DNA of 64,000 bases from Pasteurella sp049670895 (GCF_049670895.1 NZ_CP187170.1); one strand, 5' to 3'. Shown: positions 53,364 through 63,404, numbered from the stretch's first letter. The notes: a model not told the origin generated them from the letters alone. Made by a program: numbers and translations.

Positions 53364-54686
53364 TTATTTCATGGCTTTCTTTTTAGGATTCAAATCCACA
53401 TATCCTCGTTCGGATAAAACGCCTTGTTTCGACTTTTTAATGATTTTTTCAATGGTGGCACCTTGCACGAGGATGGAGAATGTCACCACGGCATAGGTCA
53501 TCACTAACAATAAATCTCGTACGTCCATACCAATATGTGGCATAAATAAGGTTTCTTTGGGAATAGACAGTGCCATGGCAAGGGATAGACCGCCACGCAA
53601 TCCGCCCCAAGTGAGAATTTTCAAGGTGTAAGGGTTGTAGCTTCGGAAACGTTGCATGATTTTAAAAGGGATCCAAACGCTGAAATAACGCCCCAGTAGA
53701 CAAACGGGAATGGCAAGCAACAACAAAATGCCCCCTTGATAAGTGAAATCGACCAGTAATAATGCCAAGCCAATGAGCAAGAACAGTAATGAATTGAGGA
53801 AGTGATCAATCATTTCCCAAAAGTGATCCAAATATAAACGACTTTGTTTTGAGAAGCCGACATAGCGGGTCCAGTTGCCGATTAAAATGCCCGACACCAC
53901 CATGGCTAAAGCACCAGATACGTGCAACATATTGGCAAGCATAAAACCTGCGGTTGGAATGGTTAAGGTTAAAAGAATTTCTAAACTGCCATCATCGGTT
54001 GATGAAATCAATAAGTGGGCAACAAAGCCAATCACGAAACCAAATAAAATGCCACCGACCGCTTCTTGAAGAAAGAGACGAGCAATACCGCTTGCAGAAG
54101 GCTCATGCCCACCAAATGCCACAGCAAAAATGGTGGTGAAAATCACCAAGCCCACCCCATCATTAAATAAAGATTCGCCTTCCACTTGCATGGATAAACG
54201 TTTGGGGGCTTTTAAATTTTTGATAATGGCAAGCACGGCAATGGGATCGGTAGGAGAAATTAAGGCACCGAATAAAATACAGTAAATGAGATCAATTTGT
54301 AACCCAATTAAGCGGGACAGACCGTAAAGGAAGAAACCGATAAGAAAGGTCGAAGCAAGGGTAGAAAAGAGGGCAAATGTAGTGATTTCCCATCGTTGAT
54401 TTCGTAGCACGGGGAGCTTAATGCCCAATGCCCCAGCAAAGAGTAAGAAACCCAAAATCCCGTTGAGCAAAAAACTTTTAAAATCAAGTTGCTCCATTAT
54501 GTGGGCGGCGAAGGTATCTAAGTTAAACCAGTTTAAATTACCGAAAATAAGAAAGGTGACGGAGACAATCATGGAGGTGGCGGTGATGGCGATCGTGTAT
54601 TGGATTTTGTCGCTAATTTTCCGAGTAATAAAGCCGATAAAAATAGAAATGGCGGATAAAAAACAGATATAAGTGTAAATATTCAT
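53364..54686 (-). CDS. Na+/H+ antiporter, CPA1/NhaP-type
   Basis: 440 residues from the ATG at 54686 (MNIYTYICFLSAISIFIGF); the longer frame has no support. About twelve TM helices. Conserved ALISPTDPIAVLAIIKN and EGESLFNDGVGLVIF carry the Asp residues of the ion path. Exchanges Na+ or K+ for protons across the inner membrane; ion choice is not clear. Convergent with dnaX. Confidence 0.88.
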   Translation of the reverse strand: MNIYTYICFLSAISIFIGFITRKISDKIQYTIAITATSMIVSVTFLIFGNLNWFNLDTFAAHIMEQLDFKSFLLNGILGFLLFAGALGIKLPVLRNQRWEITTFALFSTLASTFLIGFFLYGLSRLIGLQIDLIYCILFGALISPTDPIAVLAIIKNLKAPKRLSMQVEGESLFNDGVGLVIFTTIFAVAFGGHEPSASGIARLFLQEAVGGILFGFVIGFVAHLLISSTDDGSLEILLTLTIPTAGFMLANMLHVSGALAMVVSGILIGNWTRYVGFSKQSRLYLDHFWEMIDHFLNSLLFLLIGLALLLVDFTYQGGILLLLAIPVCLLGRYFSVWIPFKIMQRFRSYNPYTLKILTWGGLRGGLSLAMALSIPKETLFMPHIGMDVRDLLLVMTYAVVTFSILVQGATIEKIIKKSKQGVLSERGYVDLNPKKKAMK

Positions 54687-54709
54687 AGGGTTGCTTTCCT
54701 GGACTACGT

Positions 54710-54741
54710 AAAAAGCCAATTTCCTGATACAGAAAATTGGC
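54710..54741 (-). terminator. Terminator after the ridA-like gene
   Basis: GCCAATTT (54715-54722) with AAATTGGC (54734-54741); on the minus strand followed by five T. The nhaP-like gene is 24 bp further on. Confidence 0.8.
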
Positions 54742-54808
54742 TCGGGTAGTATAACAAACAACAGCTATATAGAAAGTGATAATCGTCAAATAGAGTGAAA
54801 TACGATAA

Positions 54809-55162
54809 TTAAATAATCGCCGTGATGAGAATTTCGACTTTCCAATGCGGATCAGCCAGTTTAGCTTCCACCGTTGCACGAGCTGGTGGAGCATGCGGAT
54901 CAACCCACTCGTCCCAAGCTCGATTCATGGCTTCGTAGTCGTTCATATTAGCAAGATAAATTTGTGCACGAATAATGTTACTCTTATGAGACCGCACTTC
55001 GGCTAATAATTTATCTATCAAGCCAAGCACTTCTTTGGTTTGTTCATACGCATCTGAATGGATGGTTTTTTCGGGGACTTGTCCTGATAAATAAATCACA
55101 CCATTATAAATAGCCATTTCGGATAATCGCTCATTTGAATGAAAACGTTGCACTTTGCCCAT
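54809..55162 (-). CDS. RidA/YjgF-family protein (RutC/YoaB-like)
   Basis: 117 residues. Conserved YLSGQVPEK, RAQIYLANMNDYEAMNRAWDEWVDPHAPPARATVEAKLADP with the Arg of the RidA active site. RidA proteins hydrolyse reactive enamine/imine intermediates; this one resembles the shorter YoaB-type subgroup rather than canonical RidA. Divergent from the YwiC-like gene. Confidence 0.85.
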   Translation of the reverse strand: MGKVQRFHSNERLSEMAIYNGVIYLSGQVPEKTIHSDAYEQTKEVLGLIDKLLAEVRSHKSNIIRAQIYLANMNDYEAMNRAWDEWVDPHAPPARATVEAKLADPHWKVEILITAII

Positions 55163-55262
55163 TTTACCTCCCTAAATTGTTTTTCACTCATGAAAGAATA
55201 TCTATTTTGTATCAAACTCGTTACAATTAAGCAACTTAATTCTTTCGCAGAGTGAGGTGTCC

Positions 55263-55979
55263 ATGAAATTATTACTCTCAAACCAGCACGGCGCCATTGT
55301 CATGGCATTGCTGCCTTTTTTATATGGTATGTTGATGACCACGCCTGTCTGGCAACATCTCTTTTTATTGCTCGCATGGTTTAGTTTATATTTAATGACT
55401 TACCCCTTCTTAAATTTATTCAAAAATAGGAATCAAGCCACCAATATCAAATGGAGCTGGATTTATGGCATTAGCAGTGCCCTTTTTGCCTTGCCTGCAT
55501 TATTCCATGAATGGCACATTCTGTATTTTTTGTTGGCGATGTTACCGCTCGTGGCGGTCAATATTTATTATGTCAAACAAAAAGATGAACGGGCGTTATT
55601 AAACGATTTTGCCGCCATTGTGATTTTTGCCATTGCGGGAATGGCATCCTATTATTTTTCTGATCGTGCCTTTGATCATAAAATTTGGTGGGTAGCACTT
55701 TACCCTAGCTTATTTTTTGTTGGTGCGACATTGTATGTGAAATCCGTGATGCGAGAGAGAAAAAATCCACATTATTTATGGGCATCCATTGTCTTTCATG
55801 TGGTTTGTGTGTTGATTTTTTTACCTTTGCACCAATATTTGTTAGCATTAACCTATTTACCTGCACTGATTCGATCAGTTTGGTTACCCAAAATCAAATT
55901 ATCAGTTAAACAGGTGGGATTAATTGAGTTGGCAATCTCACTACTCTTTTTTGCAATGCTATTCATAGCAACACGATAA
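55263..55979 (+). CDS. YwiC-like integral membrane protein
   Basis: 238 residues from the ATG at 55263; GAGG is 8 nt upstream, better spaced than the GTG two codons before. About eight TM helices. N-terminal LLSNQHGAIVMALLPFLYG and YYVKQKDERALLNDFAAI fit the YwiC-like family. Function unknown. The Sel1 gene follows 21 bp later. Confidence 0.75.
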   Translation: MKLLLSNQHGAIVMALLPFLYGMLMTTPVWQHLFLLLAWFSLYLMTYPFLNLFKNRNQATNIKWSWIYGISSALFALPALFHEWHILYFLLAMLPLVAVNIYYVKQKDERALLNDFAAIVIFAIAGMASYYFSDRAFDHKIWWVALYPSLFFVGATLYVKSVMRERKNPHYLWASIVFHVVCVLIFLPLHQYLLALTYLPALIRSVWLPKIKLSVKQVGLIELAISLLFFAMLFIATR

Positions 55980-56000
55980 CAGGTGATTAAAGGAGGGATT

Positions 56001-56741
56001 ATGAAATTATTGAAAGGGATTTTTTTCGTTTATTGTTGTACCAGTGCATTGAGTTATGCCTTACCCGCTGAACGTGATCTCGCCCAGCAAATCGGACAGC
56101 TTTCTGAGGTGTTATCGCAACAGGTTATCAAAAGTGCGGTCGAAAATCAGGCAGTTTTAACGCCCGAGTTAAGTGATGAGGCTCATCGAGAATTGGCAAT
56201 AAAAGCGGCGGATAAACAAGATTGGGAAACGGCATTTCAACATATTTTACCATTAGCATTAAAAGGCGATTATCAAGCCCAAGCCAATTTAGGTATTTTA
56301 TATGCCAAAGGGAAAGGGGTTGAACAAGATCTGGATAAAGCCTATTGGTGGTTTAGCGAGGCAGCTGAAAAGGGTAGTATTAAAGCGATTAATAATTTAG
56401 CGGTATTTTATTTGCAAGGTCATGGCGTGAAAAAAGATGTAAAACACAGCATTAAACTTTTCGAACGCACGGCGGATTCAGGTTCGGAAGATGCCATGGT
56501 GATTTTGGGGCAGATCTACGAAAATGATTTAAAGCAGCTTAAAAATGCCTTTAAATGGTTTAAAAAAGCCGCAGAAGTGGGGAATTATAATGCCAAATAT
56601 CGCATTGCGTTAATGTATGAATACGGTGAAGGGACCAAGAAAAATAAGAAACAGGCTATTCACTGGTATCAACAAGTGCTCAAAGAAGACGGGGCATTAA
56701 CGGAACAAGCTCAAGCTCGTTTGGCTCGATTAACGAAATAA
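56001..56741 (+). CDS. Secreted Sel1-repeat (TPR-like) protein
   Basis: 246 residues from the ATG at 56001 with a near-perfect SD AAAGGAGGGA. Signal peptide MKLLKGIFFVYCCTSALSYA. Four Sel1-like repeats at ~95-235 (YQAQANLGILYAKGKGVEQDLDKAYWWFSEAAEKG, then IKAINNLAVFYLQGHGVKKD, and the last YGEGTKKNKKQAIHWYQ). Probably periplasmic scaffold; partners unknown. Operon with the YwiC-like gene. Confidence 0.85.
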   Translation: MKLLKGIFFVYCCTSALSYALPAERDLAQQIGQLSEVLSQQVIKSAVENQAVLTPELSDEAHRELAIKAADKQDWETAFQHILPLALKGDYQAQANLGILYAKGKGVEQDLDKAYWWFSEAAEKGSIKAINNLAVFYLQGHGVKKDVKHSIKLFERTADSGSEDAMVILGQIYENDLKQLKNAFKWFKKAAEVGNYNAKYRIALMYEYGEGTKKNKKQAIHWYQQVLKEDGALTEQAQARLARLTK

Positions 56742-56754
56742 ATTCGACATCAAG

Positions 56755-56785
56755 AAAAAGGGATGTGTTAAACATCCCTTTTTTT
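56755..56785. terminator. Bidirectional terminator between Sel1 gene and parC
   Basis: GGGATGT (56760-56766) with ACATCCC (56772-56778), flanked by A and T runs on both sides, so it can end both convergent transcripts. Confidence 0.9.
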
Positions 56786-56795
56786 ATTCGGTAAC

Positions 56796-59054
56796 TTATT
56801 GGCTTTCCACGTCAGGAGTGAGGATTTCAATATCCGCCTGACTATGCAAGCCACGGGGCAATTGTGTGCCTTTTCTGCCACGTTCAGCACGGAATTTTTG
56901 TAAATCTTCGGGTTTCAAGGTGATTTTGCGTTTACCCGATAAAAACACCAAGCTGCTGTTTTCTTCAATGAGCAGTAAACGCACTAGAAGCTCCGACCGA
57001 TCTTTGGCATTGGCAGCTGGAATGGTGACAATTTTATTGCCTTTTCCTTTGGCTAAGGACGGTAAATCTTGGGCTGGGAAGATCAACATTCGTCCTGCGG
57101 AGGTTAATGCCACCAAAAGTGCGGTAGGATTTGGCAGTATTTTTGGCGGTAACACCTTGGCATTTTCTGGTAAGGAAATTAAGGCTTTGCCAGCTTTGTT
57201 ACGTGCAATCAGATCCTCAAACTGACAAATAAAGCCATAGCCTGCATCTGATGCCATTAAAATCGGTTGATTGTCTTGCTCGAATAACAAATGCACCACG
57301 CTAGCACCAGCAGGTAGACTCAATTTCCCTGTGAGTGGCTCGCCTTGTGAACGTGCCGATGGCAGACTGAGCGGATCTAAAGCATAGCTTCGCCCTGTGC
57401 TATCAATAAACACCACAGGCTGGTTACTTTTTCCGTAAGCGTGAGCAAGATACTTATCCCCTGCTTTATAGTTCAAATTCCGCACATCAATATCGTGTCC
57501 TTTGGCACAACGCACCCAGCCCATTTCCGATAAAATCACCGTCACAGGTTCTGCTGGCGTCATCTCGCTTTCGGCAATGGCTTTGGCTTCTTCACGTTCC
57601 ACCAACGGCGAGAGGCGAGGGCTGGCGTAGGTTTTGGCATCTTGTTGAATCTCTTTTTTCAACAAGCTATTTAGGCGACGTTCTGAAGATAAAATTTGTT
57701 CAAGACTTAGCCGTTCTTCTTCTAATTTTGCTTGTTCTGCTTTTAATTCTTGCTCTTCTAACTTGGCTAAATGACGTAAACGCAAGTTTAAAATGGCTTC
57801 TGCTTGTTCATCACTTAAGGCAAAACGGCGGATCAATTCTTGTTTAGGTTCATCGTGATAACGAATGATTTCAATCACTTCATCAAGGTTGAGATACGCA
57901 ATTAATAGCCCGGCTAAAATATGCAAGCGAGCAAGCACTTTATCTAAACGATGTTGTAGGCGGCGAGTGACGGTGGTGCGGCGGAATTGTAGCCATTCCG
58001 TGAGAATCTGAAGGAGGTTTTTCACCGCAGGTTTGCCATCTAAACCAATCATATTCATATTCACACGATAGCTTTTTTCCAAATCGGTGGTGGCAAATAG
58101 ATGGGTCATTAATGCCTCACAATCCACACGGTTAGAACGAGGCACCAACACAATGCGAATGGGATTTTCGTGATCTGCCTCATCCCGAATATCTTCCACC
58201 ATTGGCAATTTTTTCGCCGTCATTTGATCCGCAATTTGTGCGATCACTTTTGACGGTGACGCCTGATGAGGCAGGGCAGTAATCACAATTTCGCCCTCTT
58301 CTTTTTTCCAGACCGCACGCATACGCAAAGAACCTCGCCCTTGCTCATACAGTTTGCGAATGTCCGCTTTCGGCGTAATAATTTCCGCTTCCGTTGGGTA
58401 GTCAGGACCTTGCACCACGCTTAACAGATCCGTCAAGGTAGCTTGCGGATTATCCAGCAACATTACGGCAGCGTCAGCAATTTCATTAATATTATGGGGC
58501 GGAATATCCGTCGCCATCCCCACCGCAATGCCTGTGGTGCCGTTGAGTAAAATATGTGGCAAGCGTGCAGGCAAATATTGTGGCTCTTCAAGGGTGCCAT
58601 CAAAGTTCGGTTGAAAATCCACTGTGCCTTGCCCTAATTCCGACAATAACACCTCGGAAATTTTCGACAGGCGTGATTCCGTATAACGCATCGCCGCAAA
58701 AGATTTCGGATCATCAGGTGCCCCCCAGTTACCCTGACCGTCCACCAAAGGGTAGCGATAAGAAAAGGGTTGTGCCATTAACACCATGGCTTCATAACAA
58801 GCGGTGTCGCCATGTGGGTGAAATTTCCCCAGCACATCGCCCACGGTACGGGCGGATTTTTTATATTTTGCGGCGGCATTCAAGCCCAGTTCCGACATGG
58901 CATAAATAATGCGACGTTGTACAGGTTTTAACCCGTCGCCAATAAAAGGCAACGCCCGATCCATAATGACGTACATGGAATAATTCAAATAGGCTTTTTC
59001 AGTGAACTCGCGTAATGGGGTTTGTTCAATGCCTTCGTAGTTGATTGTGTTCAT
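56796..59054 (-). CDS. parC: DNA topoisomerase IV subunit A
   Basis: 752 residues. Decatenates chromosomes with ParE. Catalytic Tyr in AAMRYTESRLS. The quinolone loop reads HPHGDTACYE: position 84 (E. coli Ser80) is Thr and Glu88 (Glu84) is wild type. C-terminal beta-pinwheel follows. Normally directly downstream of parE; here a methyltransferase and endonuclease lie between them. Confidence 0.97.
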   Translation of the reverse strand: MNTINYEGIEQTPLREFTEKAYLNYSMYVIMDRALPFIGDGLKPVQRRIIYAMSELGLNAAAKYKKSARTVGDVLGKFHPHGDTACYEAMVLMAQPFSYRYPLVDGQGNWGAPDDPKSFAAMRYTESRLSKISEVLLSELGQGTVDFQPNFDGTLEEPQYLPARLPHILLNGTTGIAVGMATDIPPHNINEIADAAVMLLDNPQATLTDLLSVVQGPDYPTEAEIITPKADIRKLYEQGRGSLRMRAVWKKEEGEIVITALPHQASPSKVIAQIADQMTAKKLPMVEDIRDEADHENPIRIVLVPRSNRVDCEALMTHLFATTDLEKSYRVNMNMIGLDGKPAVKNLLQILTEWLQFRRTTVTRRLQHRLDKVLARLHILAGLLIAYLNLDEVIEIIRYHDEPKQELIRRFALSDEQAEAILNLRLRHLAKLEEQELKAEQAKLEEERLSLEQILSSERRLNSLLKKEIQQDAKTYASPRLSPLVEREEAKAIAESEMTPAEPVTVILSEMGWVRCAKGHDIDVRNLNYKAGDKYLAHAYGKSNQPVVFIDSTGRSYALDPLSLPSARSQGEPLTGKLSLPAGASVVHLLFEQDNQPILMASDAGYGFICQFEDLIARNKAGKALISLPENAKVLPPKILPNPTALLVALTSAGRMLIFPAQDLPSLAKGKGNKIVTIPAANAKDRSELLVRLLLIEENSSLVFLSGKRKITLKPEDLQKFRAERGRKGTQLPRGLHSQADIEILTPDVESQ

Positions 59055-59100
59055 ATCGCTGTTTTTCGTTTATTTATGTGAAAATAAAAATATATTTAAA

Positions 59101-60222
59101 CTATGAATTTAGAATCATATCTTCAATATTATCCTGAAAGACAAATTTACGATGGTAATCAAGGTATTTTTCTCTACCTTCAGGATAAATTCGCATTTTA
59201 TTTTTCGCATTTGGGTTGATGTGCAATTTTTCCCAAGTATAAATGCTTAGTTGTGTACCACAAATTAGCTCGCCATTATCCGTAAACGTGATATACCCTT
59301 GATCAAATAACCAATCATATGTTGGGGTGAGAGATAAGCCATTCAAATGATCCAACGCTTCATCCTCTTTACCCTCCGCAATGCAAACACTGTAAGGCTT
59401 GATATGGCTTGCCTTTAATAACACATCGTCTTTAATTAACGTAAATGGGCATTGTGGCATATGGTCTAACACTTTTCTGCGATATTCTGACTGTCCTTTT
59501 CGCCCTGTTCGTTTAACCGAACCTTTATTTTCATCAATTAATTTTTCTGTAATTTGCGATGATGATTCAGTTAGTTTTGGATGTACAATGGATCTAAATT
59601 GATAATCCAAAAACACTCTAAAATAGAACAGGGGTTTTTGCTCTTTTCCTTGAGTTTTTTCTGGAAGTAATTTCAAAATAGACAAATAGCTAATTTTAGG
59701 CAAAATTAATGCTCGCCATATATTCCAAATATCTGCATCTGAACGAATATAACCTCTACGACGTGTAGGATTTCCAGTGACTAAATCAGATACATCATAA
59801 ATTGAAAATGCATTTACCTCATTTTTTAAGTCAATAATAGAATTTAAGTATTCATTATAATATTTGGAAATATCTGTATGATAATGTTGCTCTTGTTTAT
59901 GAAATTCAACTCTAGCATCATAAAGATATTTCAAGAGGTTGCTTTTACTAAAAAAACAATTTTCTTGAATAGTTGGATATTCTGCTCTCTTATTATTAAC
60001 TTGCTTGGCTTCACCCCATTTATGATATTCAAAAAAATCACTTAATCTATTACCGCTATTGCCAACATAACTACCGACATATTTTCTTGCTTCGCCATTT
60101 CCTGTAAAAACGGATAATTTATTTTTGCGATGAATGAAGCTATCTTCAGCTCGTAAATTTTGAATAGCATCAATAATGATGTAATTTTCACCATTAATAT
60201 GGATTTTTTGAAAACTTTGCAT
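59101..60222 (-). CDS. HNH-family restriction endonuclease
   Basis: 373 residues. The C-terminal HNH_2-like nuclease domain is at ~245-320: Cys258 (QCPFTL), KASHIKPYS with His273, DHLNGLSLTPTYDWLFDQGYITF with Asn294. The N-terminal ~240 residues are AT-rich in coding and not recognised; they may give sequence specificity. SD GGAGAA; starts 4 bp after the methyltransferase stop on the same strand, the usual M-R coupling. It ends 46 bp before parC. Recognition sequence unknown. No USS within. Confidence 0.85.
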   Translation of the reverse strand: MQSFQKIHINGENYIIIDAIQNLRAEDSFIHRKNKLSVFTGNGEARKYVGSYVGNSGNRLSDFFEYHKWGEAKQVNNKRAEYPTIQENCFFSKSNLLKYLYDARVEFHKQEQHYHTDISKYYNEYLNSIIDLKNEVNAFSIYDVSDLVTGNPTRRRGYIRSDADIWNIWRALILPKISYLSILKLLPEKTQGKEQKPLFYFRVFLDYQFRSIVHPKLTESSSQITEKLIDENKGSVKRTGRKGQSEYRRKVLDHMPQCPFTLIKDDVLLKASHIKPYSVCIAEGKEDEALDHLNGLSLTPTYDWLFDQGYITFTDNGELICGTQLSIYTWEKLHINPNAKNKMRIYPEGREKYLDYHRKFVFQDNIEDMILNS

Positions 60223-60226
60223 ATTT

Positions 60227-61453
60227 CTATTCTCCGTATTGTGTAATATCCATTTGTTTTAATAATGCGATTAATACATCAACAACAATACTATTTCCTG
60301 CTTGTCTGTATGTTTGGGTGTCGCTAACGACGATTTGAAAATCATCTCTAAAGCCCATTAAACGTAAACATTCTCTTGGCGTGAGTTTTCTTATCCGTCC
60401 TTGATGATGAGTAACATAATTATCAACGCCTGCACGGTGCATTTTATGCATTGTTTGCAATAATGGACGTGCAATTGTAAGATCAGTTTTTGAGCTTGTT
60501 TTAAAATTTTTTGTTCCACCCGCCAATACATAATCACGAATTTTATTGGATAAATAATATTTCTCTTCTACATCATTTACATTAAAAATAAACTCATCGA
60601 AATTGCTTTTATTGATTTCAGGCACAAAAATAAAATCACCGTGCCAATTAAATTGCTGGTTAGCTTTTTGACAAAGCATTATTTCACCATTAATTTGTGT
60701 ATAACGCTTTTGCCGATTTTTAGAACTAGTTACAAATTTAATCCCTTTTTCTTTAAGAAAATATTTGCTATCTGTGTAATCTTCTAGAAAATCCTGCATT
60801 GTATGCTCTAAAGGAATTTCAGTTGGAAATTGGAATCCGTCTTTTGGTGAATTTTTAAAGCCTACAACAAAAATACGTTCGCGATGTTGCGGAATACCAT
60901 AATTTTTGCTGTTCATTACTTGAAAATATAAATCGTAACCTAAGCTATAAAAGACATCTTTGACGACTTGCCACGTATTTCCGCTATCGTGATTTAATAA
61001 CCCTTTTACGTTTTCATAAATAAAAACTTTTGGCTGTGTTTCATTTACTACTCGTGCAAAATCATAAAAAAGCGTACCTCGAGTATCTTCCAATCCGTGT
61101 CGTTTTCCCACCATAGAAAAAGCCTGACAAGGGCTACCACCTACTAAAATATCCACTTGATTTCGATAGGCTGTTGCATCAAAAGTAGTTATATCAGAAT
61201 GCCAATGATCTTCAGATAAATCATAATTGGCTAAATAGCTTTTTTTAACGTGGGGATCAATATCGCCAGCAAAAACAATGTGGTGATTTAGTTCTAAGCG
61301 TTTAAATGCTTGTTCAATAGCACCAATACCACTAAAGGTGGTGGCTAATCGTATTTTTGCATTGGGGTTTTTGAATACTTTAAAACGCCAATCACCCTCA
61401 TCAAATAAGGGTAATTCAAAATTTAAGTTTGTTTTATCAGTGAGATTTGTCAT
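60227..61453 (-). CDS. DNA (cytosine-5-)-methyltransferase
   Basis: 408 residues from the ATG at 61453 (MTNLTDKTNLNFELPLF); an in-frame ATG at 61492 would add 13 residues, and neither has a strong SD. Motif I TTFSGIGAIEQAF (38-50), motif IV GGSPCQ with nucleophile Cys109, motif VI ENVKGLL (147), motif VIII QHRERIFVVGF (189), a target-recognition region at ~200-330, and motifs IX-X RKLTPRECLRLMGF and QAGNSIVVDV. It protects DNA from the adjacent HNH enzyme. Composition is more AT-rich than parE/parC and no USS is present, suggesting transfer. Confidence 0.93.
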   Translation of the reverse strand: MTNLTDKTNLNFELPLFDEGDWRFKVFKNPNAKIRLATTFSGIGAIEQAFKRLELNHHIVFAGDIDPHVKKSYLANYDLSEDHWHSDITTFDATAYRNQVDILVGGSPCQAFSMVGKRHGLEDTRGTLFYDFARVVNETQPKVFIYENVKGLLNHDSGNTWQVVKDVFYSLGYDLYFQVMNSKNYGIPQHRERIFVVGFKNSPKDGFQFPTEIPLEHTMQDFLEDYTDSKYFLKEKGIKFVTSSKNRQKRYTQINGEIMLCQKANQQFNWHGDFIFVPEINKSNFDEFIFNVNDVEEKYYLSNKIRDYVLAGGTKNFKTSSKTDLTIARPLLQTMHKMHRAGVDNYVTHHQGRIRKLTPRECLRLMGFRDDFQIVVSDTQTYRQAGNSIVVDVLIALLKQMDITQYGE

Positions 61454-61505
61454 ATTTATTTGAAATATAAAATCCTTTATTTTAGTGGACATCTTGCAAC
61501 ATAAT

Positions 61506-63404
61506 TCACACCGCCAAATCCACCTGATCGCCTTTGGTTTGTAGCCAGTTTTTGCGATCTTCGGCACGTTTTTTGGCAAGTAGCATATCCATTAGCTCAA
61601 GGGTTTCTTGTTGGGGTTCTTGTTCCCGATCATAGGTTAATTGCACCAAGCGGCGGGTGTTGGGATCCATTGTGGTTTCACGCAATTGGTTGGCGTTCAT
61701 TTCACCCAACCCTTTGAAGCGTTGTACATTAGGTTTGCCTTTTTTATTTTTTAAGCGGTCTAAAATCGCCTCTTTTTCGCTTTCATCAAGGGCGTAAAAC
61801 ACCTCTTTGCCTAAATCAATACGGTAAAGGGGCGGCATTGCCACATACACGTGTCCGTTTTGCACAAGTTTGGGGAAATGGCGTACAAATAAAGCACAAA
61901 GTAGGGTGGCGATATGTAAGCCGTCGGAGTCCGCATCGGCGAGAATACAGACTTTGCCATATCTTAATTGCGAGAGATCGTCACTGTCAGGATCAATGCC
62001 GAGTGCCACTGCAATATCGTGGATTTCACTGGAAGAAAGCACTTGATCCGATGCCACTTCCCACGTGTTCAAAATTTTGCCTCGCAATGGCAAAATGGCT
62101 TGATATTCCCGATCACGGGCTTGTTTGGCGGAGCCACCAGCAGAGTCCCCTTCCACTAAAAATAATTCCGTTTTGTCTAAATCTTGTTGGCTACAATCGG
62201 CTAATTTGCCTGGCAGTGCAGGACCACTCACCAGTTTTTTACGCACCACTTTTTTGGCAGCACGCAAACGACGTTGGGCGGAACTGATCGCCATTTCCGC
62301 CAACTGTTCCGCCTGTTGCACATTTTGGTTTAACCATAAGCTGAACGCATCTTTCACTACACCGCCCACAAACACCGCACTTTGACGAGAAGAAAGGCGT
62401 TCTTTGGTTTGTCCTGCAAATTGAGGATCTTGCATTTTGACTGAAAGGACATAGGCACAACGTTCCCAAATATCATCAGCGGTGAGTTTTACGCCACGTG
62501 GTAGTAGGTTGCGAAATTCACAAAACTCACGCATGGCGTCGAGCAATCCTTGACGCAAACCATTTACGTGGGTGCCGCCTTGCACGGTAGGGATCAAGTT
62601 AACATAGCTTTCACTCAGTAAATCGCCCCCCTCAGGCAACCACAATAACGCCCAGCTAACGGCTTCTTTATCCCCGTTAAAATCGCCAATAAATGGGCTT
62701 TCAGGCAAGGTGGTTAAGCCATTGACGGATTCGCTCAAATAATCCGATAAGCCATCTTGATACAGCCAAGTATCTTCTGTGTTGTTGACTTTATCCACGA
62801 ATTTAATTTCAAGACCTGAACACAACACCGCTTTGGCACGCAATAAATGACGTAGGCGAGAGACCGAAAACTTTTCACTGTCGAAATATTTTGGATTGGG
62901 TTTGAAACGCACGGTGGTGCCTGTATTACGTCTGCCACAGGTGCCGACCACGTCCAATTCCGACACTTTCACCCCATTTTCAAAGGCAATTTTGTAAATT
63001 TCACCATTGCGTTTGACGGTAACATCAACACGATCCGAAAGGGCGTTGACCACAGAAATGCCCACGCCGTGTAAACCGCCTGAAAATGCATAGTTTTTAT
63101 TGGAAAATTTGCCACCAGCGTGCAACTTGGTGAGAATGACTTCCACCCCAGAGACTTTTTCCACAGGGTGAATATCCACAGGCATACCACGCCCGTTATC
63201 AATCACTTCAAGGGATTGATCTTTATGTAAAATCACTTCGATTTTGCTGGCGTGTCCAGCAAGGGCTTCATCCACACTGTTGTCGATAACTTCTTGCCCC
63301 AAATGGTTTGGGCGAGTGGTGTCCGTGTACATGCCCGGACGGAGTTGAACGGGTTCAAGATCTTTTAAAACGGTTATTTCGTGAGCGGAATACTGATTTG
63401 TCAT
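61506..63404 (-). CDS. parE: DNA topoisomerase IV subunit B
   Basis: 632 residues. GHKL ATPase: DNSVDEALAGHA, DNGRGMPVDIHP, GGLHGVGISVVNAL. TOPRIM: VEGDSAGGSAKQARDR and ADADSDGLHI. Partner of parC, which lies beyond the inserted restriction-modification pair. Start MTNQYSAHEITVLKDLEPV; a -10-like TAGAAT lies at 63446-63441 on the minus strand. Confidence 0.97.
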   Translation of the reverse strand: MTNQYSAHEITVLKDLEPVQLRPGMYTDTTRPNHLGQEVIDNSVDEALAGHASKIEVILHKDQSLEVIDNGRGMPVDIHPVEKVSGVEVILTKLHAGGKFSNKNYAFSGGLHGVGISVVNALSDRVDVTVKRNGEIYKIAFENGVKVSELDVVGTCGRRNTGTTVRFKPNPKYFDSEKFSVSRLRHLLRAKAVLCSGLEIKFVDKVNNTEDTWLYQDGLSDYLSESVNGLTTLPESPFIGDFNGDKEAVSWALLWLPEGGDLLSESYVNLIPTVQGGTHVNGLRQGLLDAMREFCEFRNLLPRGVKLTADDIWERCAYVLSVKMQDPQFAGQTKERLSSRQSAVFVGGVVKDAFSLWLNQNVQQAEQLAEMAISSAQRRLRAAKKVVRKKLVSGPALPGKLADCSQQDLDKTELFLVEGDSAGGSAKQARDREYQAILPLRGKILNTWEVASDQVLSSSEIHDIAVALGIDPDSDDLSQLRYGKVCILADADSDGLHIATLLCALFVRHFPKLVQNGHVYVAMPPLYRIDLGKEVFYALDESEKEAILDRLKNKKGKPNVQRFKGLGEMNANQLRETTMDPNTRRLVQLTYDREQEPQQETLELMDMLLAKKRAEDRKNWLQTKGDQVDLAV

